NCBI GenBank assembly: GCA_913061285.1
Contig: CAJXVR010000019.1
Location: 1-42,913, forward strand
Source of the DNA: an uncultured Verrucomicrobiota bacterium
GTDB taxonomy: Bacteria > Verrucomicrobiota > Verrucomicrobiia > Limisphaerales > AAA164-E04
Direction: 5' to 3'
DNA length: 42,913 bases
Made by a program: the position numbers and the translations under genes. Shown piece after piece: positions 36,756 to 42,913 of the stretch; within the stretch, counting starts at the first letter, position 1; the number at the start of each line of letters is the position of its first letter. Under the pieces are notes generated by a model. That model had not been told where the DNA came from. It worked only from the letters and a program-made list of their open reading frames with translations, and did no database searches.

Positions 36756-37585
36756 GACCGCACGGCACAGACAAACATCGATTGGCCAACCGCAGGTCGA
36801 GAGGCATCTTTCTCACGAAAGTAGTCTTCGAGGGTCTCGGAGGCGACCATGGCTCGCAAGTCGGATTCCATCGTCTGAAGCTCTTGATCATTTAACAAGG
36901 CGAAGGTAGAATCCCCCGCTCGACAAGCCGGATCCAAGAGTCCTTCGGGTTTAAAATACGTCTCGCCCTGCAACACGGCATCAAGAGGAGCATAGCGTTC
37001 CCGACACTCGAAGCCACACTCACTCAGGAGCGCCTTCAAGGCATCCATTTCCATATACTTGAGCGCTAGCTTCTCGACCGCCTCAGGAATCAAGTCGTAA
37101 TACCAGTAACCCTTTCGCAACTGCTCTCGGGAACAGGTATTGATGATCAGAATCCCCCCTGGCTTGATCACTCGGGCAAACTCGGTGAATACCTTCCGAT
37201 GCCGCGGATATCCTGACACGCCTTCGTCCTCCAAATGGTGAATAACCTGATTAATGACGATAGCGTCCGCGCATTGATCGTCCAAAGGTAAGGCATCAAT
37301 CGAACCCTGCTGAAAGCGAATCCGGCCCGCTTCAACTTCGGAAGCCAACTTCCCTTGCGCCTGCTCGATCATTCCCGCATTCAGATCGACCGCCTCGATG
37401 TGCCCGACGTGCTCCACCAAGACTCGCGAATAATTTCCCGTCCCGCAACCCGCATCGATCAAAGCCAACTCGGACAGAGGTTTTCCGAGCGTCCCCAAAC
37501 ACCCAAGCACCACATCCATTCCAACCGGAACACGGGTGGAATCATAATTCTGAGAGGTCGTCTGATAATCTTCGTAAATACTCAT
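36752..37585 (-). CDS. Class I SAM-dependent methyltransferase
   Basis: A 277-aa soluble protein. Motif I is LIDAGCGTGNYSRVL (about 42-56), motif II acidic residue in IEAVDLNAGMIEQAQ, motif III-like IDALPLDDQCADAIVINQVIHHL, and post-motif VIKPGGILIIN. This is the Ubi/COQ5-like Methyltransf_11 fold. The C-terminal 100 residues (CGFECRERYAPLD) belong to the substrate-recognition part and gave no clue to the acceptor. It is monocistronic by position: convergent with the DUF4177-like gene and divergent from the giant LamG gene. Its closeness (2.5 kb) to the RiPP precursors allows, but does not show, a tailoring role. Confidence 0.9.
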   Translation of the reverse strand: MSIYEDYQTTSQNYDSTRVPVGMDVVLGCLGTLGKPLSELALIDAGCGTGNYSRVLVEHVGHIEAVDLNAGMIEQAQGKLASEVEAGRIRFQQGSIDALPLDDQCADAIVINQVIHHLEDEGVSGYPRHRKVFTEFARVIKPGGILIINTCSREQLRKGYWYYDLIPEAVEKLALKYMEMDALKALLSECGFECRERYAPLDAVLQGETYFKPEGLLDPACRAGDSTFALLNDQELQTMESDLRAMVASETLEDYFREKDASRPAVGQSMFVCAVRS

Positions 37586-37972
37586 CGCTTAGATTGCAAG
37601 CGGCCCGGAAAACCAAGAACAACTCCGACACCCCATCGCAAGTGTTCTGACCATCGCATTCCCCCCCCCAATACACCAGGAATTCTTGAAGCTCGATCTC
37701 GTGGAAAAAACGGTTAGTAATTAAAGAGCGCGTCTTGGCAGATCCTCGCCTCGTGAAAACTGAAGAGTAGTTTCAGCACTCCAAGAAGGGCTGGCACCGA
37801 ATCTGTTTTATTAGGAATGCGAGAGCCTGAGCTGTTACGTTCCCCGCCCACCAAATCTCAATCAAGCAAGTCGCTTCTCCTTGATCTCGGACATTTCGAT
37901 AGTCCATAGTTCTCTTGCTCGAGAAAAGCTCCAATCTGTTCTTCTCAAGCGCTGATTCCGTCGAAGGAGATA
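37586..37972. other. Divergent intergenic region, 387 bp
   Basis: No gene is supportable. It holds the promoters of the methyltransferase and LamG genes, a run of eight C near 37662-37670, and directly before 37973 the best ribosome site in the window (AAGGAGAT, three bases upstream of ATG). No repeat or hairpin of note was seen. Confidence 0.55.
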
Positions 37973-40900
37973 ATGAAACACTTAGTTCTACAAGGCCTCA
38001 CGTGCCTCGCTTACTTGCTCTGCCCCATGATTGGCCAGGGAGCCACGCTTTCACTCGGGACAAGCTCCCCGACGGCCTTCGTCTCTGAGAACACACTCCA
38101 CTTGGAATGGTTCTCCCACGCCGAGGTCGTCTATCAATTCGAACAGGCCGCCGATCTCACAATGCCGCAGTGGCTTCCCCTACTCGATGAATCGGGAAGG
38201 CCATTGACCCGGCGAGGCAATGGGCAACGACAACAACTCATCGTCCCGATTCAACAGGATCAAGCCGGCTTCTTTCGAATCCGCGTCGCAAGACAATCAG
38301 GCCTCCGCCGTCTTTCGAAGGCGACCTCCCCCCCAACAATCCCGCTCCCCGGCCTAATCGCGCACTGGCCCTTAGACGGCACAGATTCCCTCGTCGCACC
38401 CGATCTCATCTCACCCTCTGCAGACGGCACTTTCAGCATGGCTCCCACCTGGATTCAAGCCGCAGCCCTCAATGGAGCGATCGATCTTTCGAGCCCCCAG
38501 AATACCATTCAGATTACAGATCCCGGTTCTTCATGGAAACTTGATCTCAGCGGTCCCTTCACTCTTCTCACCTGGGTTCTCCCTCAAGCCCTTGATCAGC
38601 GACCTCAGGCAATTTTCTCAAAGGACAACGTCCTCGAATTCGAACTTGGCCAAGCGGGGCATGGAAGCTACAGCGCCCGTCTCAACAACTTCCGACAAGG
38701 GACAGGAAACACATCAGTCTCTCCCGGTGAATGGACTCATCTCGGTGTCCGCTGGGACGGAACCCAAGTGACTTATTTCCTCAACGGAGAAGCCGATGGA
38801 ACCCATCCCTTCCCGGGCCCACTCAACGAGAACAACATTACGATCGGTCTCGCAGGCAGACCACCGTCAACGAACCCACTCCACGGCGCTTTGGATGACG
38901 TTCGCCTCTACAATCGAGCTCTGGAAACCGGAGAAGTGCGAGCGGTCTATCAATGGCCTCAAGCCCCAGAGTCAGACACTCGCCTTGCCGCCTACTGGCC
39001 GTTCGATACGATCGAGAACTGCGAGACTCCAGAACTCATTCAAGCGCTACAGACAACACTCAATTCCGACTGTGATCCAAACGGGCCGATTTCGACCCAA
39101 GGCGTGATCGGACAAGCGCTTGAATTCGATGGCAGCAACGATGGAGCAAGCGCCACTAACGCAGCTCGACTCTCCACCATGGAACGCTTCACGACGACGG
39201 CGTGGGTAAGGATGGGCTCTTCCAGCGGGTGGCGCCCCTTGATCGATCACCGAGATGCTGGAAGCGATGGCTGGGATCTGTATCTCGATCCCTCTTCTCG
39301 CCTTTTCTTACGGGTCAACATGGAAACCACCGCTGGCGCCACGGCACTCCCCATTGACGAATGGGCCTTCGTTGCCAGTACGTTCGATGGCACCCAGGCC
39401 AAGCTCTATCTCAATGGTAGCCTGGAAAGTGTCGAAACCTTTTCAACCACAGCTCTGGCAATCACCGCACCGCTCAAGATCGGACAACACTTCAACCAGA
39501 CAACGCTGCGCTTTACGGGATCGCTCGACGAACTCCGCATCTACGATGAAGCCCTTGCGGAAAGTGAACTCCTGGAACTCTATCAACAATCGAAACCTGC
39601 CCCCACCAGTTTTCCGCTCGTGGTCACCGGCGGGAGTGGTTCGGGAGAGGTCGAAGTCGGTGAGCTGAGAACGATCAACGCCGATCCTCCAGCGGAACGC
39701 CAGATGTTTGATCAATGGATTGGGGACATCGCCTACCTCGACGATCCTTCACTGCCGCAGGCCACCCTAACCATGCCCGCCTTGGCAATCAGTCTGACGG
39801 CCAGCTATCGCGAACGCGACCCAGATCTTGCCGATGCTCTCAGAGCACACTGGACATTTGACGAAAACAATGGTTGCGCGACAGAAGATCAAGTCACGGG
39901 TCAACTAAGCTCCCTCGGACCCAATTGCCCTAGCAAGACACCGCAGTGGATCTTTGGGCTCGAGGCATCGGGACTTCAATTTGACGCCAGCGAGGACCAA
40001 ATCGAGATTGAAAATCGACCCGACCTCGCTCAATGGGAGGCACTCACGGTTTCAGTCTGGATCAAGCCTTCGGTTGGCAGCCAAGGATGGCGACCGATCG
40101 TCGACTTACGGGATAGTGACAGCAACGGCTTCGATCTCTATCTCGACCTGTCAAATCGCCCCTTCCTCAGAATTAACCAACACACCCTCACCGGAACCCT
40201 CAATGCATCGGCTAGCGGATGGAGCCATCTCGTAGGAAGCTTCGACGGCGACACGCTTCGCCTCTACGTCAACGGAACCCTTGCTGGAACACGAGAGATC
40301 ACTCAGACCAATATCGAAGTCGCGTCGAATTTAATCTTGGGCCGGCACTACCAGAGGACGGACATGGCCCTCGACGGAGGATTGGAAGAACTACGCCTCT
40401 ACGGTAGAGCCCTGACAGACACCGAAGTCGGACTCCTTCGCGCACAACATGAATTCAGTATCCCAGACACCTATCATCTGACCGTTCAACAAGGCAGCGG
40501 GAGTGGCGAATTCCTCCCTAACACCTCTGTCTCAATCACGGCAAATGAGGCCCCACTGGGATTCCAATTCAGTCACTGGAGTGGCAGCACCGGCGATGTG
40601 CTCGACCCAACTCTCCCAACGACCAGCGTCACCATAGACACAACAGATCTCACAATCACAGCCAACTATACCCCCTTGCCACCCGAGTATTACCTAAGCA
40701 TTACATCAGGATCGGGAGATGGACTCTATCCCAGCGGCGCACTGGTCTCGATTCGAGCGGCAGATCGCATTAAGGAAGGGCTTCTCTTTTCTCATTGGAC
40801 GGGTGACACCGACGGTCTGCTGTCCGACAGTGGCGTATCAATCAATACCTTCACCATGCCAGCGGGCCCGGCCCGGCTCGACGCAGAATACGTCGATGAC

Positions 40901-42913
40901 CCGACCACTCATGCCGTACGTATCACCAAGGGCATGCGCGGTAGCGGCGTCTACCAAGCAGGTCAATCTGTGACCGTCATGGCTGCCAACGCGCCCCATG
41001 CGATGCAATTTGCCGGCTGGTCAGGTAGCGAGGAAGATTTGGCCCTACTCAATGATCCTTCGCGCTACTGGACATCGCTAAGGATGCCATCCCCGGGTCG
41101 CGATATTCACCTTACCGCGCTCTACGAAACCGACCCCCTCCATGCCGGAAACCCGAAAGGCTACCAACCCCGTCCCAACTCACTGGATCTCGATCGCGAC
41201 GGTCAATTGGGAGAAATTGGAGGGATCCCCGGGGAGAGCGACGATCTCATTCCTGGCGGTGTTCCCACAGACCTAGCATTCGCGAGTATGACTCGAGATA
41301 TCGACGGTGACGGCATCAACGAGGATCTGATCTACGTCGATGCCGAGCGAGGTGATGACACCAACGGAACCGGCACTCCGGCTCACCCTTATCGCACCCT
41401 AAGACACGCGCTGGCTCAATGTGACGGAGCCGACGCTGCCGCAGGGAACGGTGAAGACATCGTCATTTTTCATGGCACCTTCTATGCTGTGGAACTCGAC
41501 GAGGCCTTTAAACGGATCGACATCCAAGATCGACTCATCATCCCCCACGGAGGCGAACCCGGTGGCTACAAGCAATCGGAAGAGCATTCGACTGAAGTCC
41601 CTTCGAATCCATTCCGCTTGATCGGATGGGACTATGACAACGATGGGATCTACCCACCGATGGATACCGACGACACCGCCATCCTACACGGAAACAAGTA
41701 CCGAGGCGAGCGGGCTATCTCCAATCAGGACGGGGCCCACAGCTTTTGGGAACTAGCCCACTTCACGATCGAAGAATTCGCCGGCGACCCTCATCCTGAT
41801 TCGGGGGAAAGCGCCCCAACTCTGACAAGAGGTGGCATCCACCTCGGCCGCTCTGGGGTGGGGACCATCAGCCATATCTACATCCATGATATCGAGATGA
41901 GGAACATTCTCAACAATTGGGAAACACCCTTCATTCCCGGGGGAGCTGAAGGACACGGCATCACCTTCTTCTCTGGCGCTGCCACACTTCATCACATCAC
42001 GATCGACAATCTCTTTGTCAACGGATTCGCAGGCTTCTTTGGGCGCGGTGCGCCTGGGGTCGGCGATGCCCCGAGTGGCCCCTATCGTTTCCAGAACATG
42101 ACACTCAAGCACCTACGCAGCTCGCAACGCCCAGGAACCGACAATCAAGCGATCGCCACTGGATTCAAGATTTGGAATTGGACTCGCGACGTCACCCTCA
42201 AGGACTGTCTCTTTGATGGCCAACCTGACATGTGGCACGACTACGGGCGGTACCACCCGAGCGGCTGGCTCATTCGTCCCGGCATGCAAGAGGTCAAAAT
42301 CGTCGGCAACGAATTCTATGACCTGCATACCGCGACAGGAGCAGTCGGCGATCTCACCACTGACCCTGGCGCCCCTCAGGACAATGTTCTCATTGATAGC
42401 AACCGCTTCATTGTCACCTTCAAACAATGGACGGTCACAGCCCAACCCCATGCAAAGATCAGCTTCTACCTCAATCGTGGTGACGACAACACCGTGAAAA
42501 CCACTGGCGATTTCCGCATCGTCAATAACATGTTCTATCTCGACGGGGGACACAACATGGTTGCCCTGTGGCTTGATGGAGGGAATGCCATTGGGCCCCA
42601 GAACGGTCACATCGTCATCGCCGGCAACACCTTCTATGGACCTGGCGCTGCGAATAACAATGCCTACGCCATTCGTACCATCGGATCTCGAACCTACCGC
42701 TACGACGACTACGTGATCAAAAACAACCTCTTCATCAACTGGGGACCGGACCTTGGAGGCGGTTCGGGAGGGAAACATATTTTCTTCGATGACCGCCCCG
42801 GCAATGTGATTTCTGATGGCAACGTATTCGCGCCGGAAAGTGGTTTCGGTTGGGGAGATCGTCGCCTGGCCACACTCGCTGATTGGCAAGGAGAGACAGG
42901 TCAAGATCTGAAC
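37973..42913 (+). CDS. Giant exported LamG / InlB-B-repeat / beta-helix protein (3' truncated by window edge)
   Basis: ATG 37973, with AAGGAGAT just upstream, opens 1647 codons that reach the window edge without a stop. Signal peptide about 1-24 (LTCLAYLLCPMIGQGA). Residues 35-105 carry the recurrent module (YQFEQAADLTMPQW ... GFFRIRV). Three LamG/concanavalin-like domains lie at about 125-325, 340-540 and 620-825, each ending in the D(D/E)(V/L)R(I/L)Y pattern. Divergent InlB-B/'bacterial repeat' units follow the second (about 545-610) and third (about 830-1050, three copies, e.g. FSHWSG, FSHWTG, FAGWSG). An Asp-rich segment leads to a parallel beta-helix from about 1120 (YVDAERGDDTNGTGTPAHPYRTL, then NN/GN rungs). 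This looks like a carbohydrate-binding or lyase-type surface protein; the catalytic role is unproven. Confidence 0.85.
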   Translation, partial: MKHLVLQGLTCLAYLLCPMIGQGATLSLGTSSPTAFVSENTLHLEWFSHAEVVYQFEQAADLTMPQWLPLLDESGRPLTRRGNGQRQQLIVPIQQDQAGFFRIRVARQSGLRRLSKATSPPTIPLPGLIAHWPLDGTDSLVAPDLISPSADGTFSMAPTWIQAAALNGAIDLSSPQNTIQITDPGSSWKLDLSGPFTLLTWVLPQALDQRPQAIFSKDNVLEFELGQAGHGSYSARLNNFRQGTGNTSVSPGEWTHLGVRWDGTQVTYFLNGEADGTHPFPGPLNENNITIGLAGRPPSTNPLHGALDDVRLYNRALETGEVRAVYQWPQAPESDTRLAAYWPFDTIENCETPELIQALQTTLNSDCDPNGPISTQGVIGQALEFDGSNDGASATNAARLSTMERFTTTAWVRMGSSSGWRPLIDHRDAGSDGWDLYLDPSSRLFLRVNMETTAGATALPIDEWAFVASTFDGTQAKLYLNGSLESVETFSTTALAITAPLKIGQHFNQTTLRFTGSLDELRIYDEALAESELLELYQQSKPAPTSFPLVVTGGSGSGEVEVGELRTINADPPAERQMFDQWIGDIAYLDDPSLPQATLTMPALAISLTASYRERDPDLADALRAHWTFDENNGCATEDQVTGQLSSLGPNCPSKTPQWIFGLEASGLQFDASEDQIEIENRPDLAQWEALTVSVWIKPSVGSQGWRPIVDLRDSDSNGFDLYLDLSNRPFLRINQHTLTGTLNASASGWSHLVGSFDGDTLRLYVNGTLAGTREITQTNIEVASNLILGRHYQRTDMALDGGLEELRLYGRALTDTEVGLLRAQHEFSIPDTYHLTVQQGSGSGEFLPNTSVSITANEAPLGFQFSHWSGSTGDVLDPTLPTTSVTIDTTDLTITANYTPLPPEYYLSITSGSGDGLYPSGALVSIRAADRIKEGLLFSHWTGDTDGLLSDSGVSINTFTMPAGPARLDAEYVDDPTTHAVRITKGMRGSGVYQAGQSVTVMAANAPHAMQFAGWSGSEEDLALLNDPSRYWTSLRMPSPGRDIHLTALYETDPLHAGNPKGYQPRPNSLDLDRDGQLGEIGGIPGESDDLIPGGVPTDLAFASMTRDIDGDGINEDLIYVDAERGDDTNGTGTPAHPYRTLRHALAQCDGADAAAGNGEDIVIFHGTFYAVELDEAFKRIDIQDRLIIPHGGEPGGYKQSEEHSTEVPSNPFRLIGWDYDNDGIYPPMDTDDTAILHGNKYRGERAISNQDGAHSFWELAHFTIEEFAGDPHPDSGESAPTLTRGGIHLGRSGVGTISHIYIHDIEMRNILNNWETPFIPGGAEGHGITFFSGAATLHHITIDNLFVNGFAGFFGRGAPGVGDAPSGPYRFQNMTLKHLRSSQRPGTDNQAIATGFKIWNWTRDVTLKDCLFDGQPDMWHDYGRYHPSGWLIRPGMQEVKIVGNEFYDLHTATGAVGDLTTDPGAPQDNVLIDSNRFIVTFKQWTVTAQPHAKISFYLNRGDDNTVKTTGDFRIVNNMFYLDGGHNMVALWLDGGNAIGPQNGHIVIAGNTFYGPGAANNNAYAIRTIGSRTYRYDDYVIKNNLFINWGPDLGGGSGGKHIFFDDRPGNVISDGNVFAPESGFGWGDRRLATLADWQGETGQDLN

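Noticed and set aside
36752..37585. Methyltransferase as a lasso tailoring enzyme
   Set aside because: It is on the opposite strand, 2.5 kb away behind two unrelated genes. It has no RRE-like domain and no special resemblance to known RiPP methyltransferases that I could see.
42113..42904. 263-codon open frame on the minus strand
   Set aside because: It is the antisense shadow of the beta-helix part of the LamG gene, whose plus-strand frame has clear domains and continues without interruption to the edge.

Overview
The window looks like a piece of a Verrucomicrobiota (PVC superphylum) chromosome. The evidence is indirect but consistent. There are two very large haem-binding 'membrane-bound dehydrogenase' type proteins (beta-propeller, HEAT-like middle, C-terminal CxxCH domain). 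There is a DLxQGFF-type ECF sigma factor followed by a kinase cassette, a Tat-exported Gfo/Idh/MocA oxidoreductase, and CotH/lamin-tail and LamG giants. A recurrent module of the form 'Y.(I/V)..S.DL..W...FFRI' appears in six proteins. Shine-Dalgarno sequences are mostly weak; the gene at 37973 is the clear exception. No rRNA, tRNA, CRISPR, transposase or phage gene was seen.

Layout. 1-969 (-): 5' part of an exported NlpC/P60-like cysteine hydrolase ending in a Pro-Glu hexamer repeat that runs off the edge. 1428-16938 (+): five genes, namely a discoidin/propeller/haem protein, a 1305-residue exported beta-rich protein, a small polytopic membrane protein, and two CotH-kinase/lamin-tail proteins. 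17039-18622 (+): gpmI, the only clear central-metabolism gene, with a good terminator. 18734-24704 (-): a second propeller/HEAT/haem protein and two exported repeat or beta-helix proteins. 24974-32114 (+): a tight signalling operon of ECF sigma factor, 51-aa acidic ORF, exported protein, transmembrane pseudokinase and transmembrane active Ser/Thr kinase; both kinases end in an FGE-like domain. 32136-33491 (-): tandem choice-of-anchor-K protein. 33762-34300 (+): two adjacent small genes with a textbook lasso-peptide leader motif and an acceptor Glu at core position 8. 34737-34845 (-): candidate structured small RNA with intrinsic terminator. 35047-37585: Tat-exported oxidoreductase, DUF4177-like protein and a class I methyltransferase. 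37973 to the edge (+): a giant LamG / InlB-B-repeat / beta-helix protein.

Most of the coding capacity is exported, which suits a life spent attaching to and degrading complex polymers, although no classical glycosidase or sulfatase is present. The most interesting part is the sigma/kinase operon plus the lasso-type precursors. Both are preceded by a paired TGTCGC motif with 20-21 bp start-to-start spacing, in near-identical flanks. My inference is one regulon, in which a membrane kinase/pseudokinase pair and an ECF sigma factor control production of two unusual RiPPs. No lasso cyclase or leader peptidase lies in the window, so maturation would have to occur in trans.
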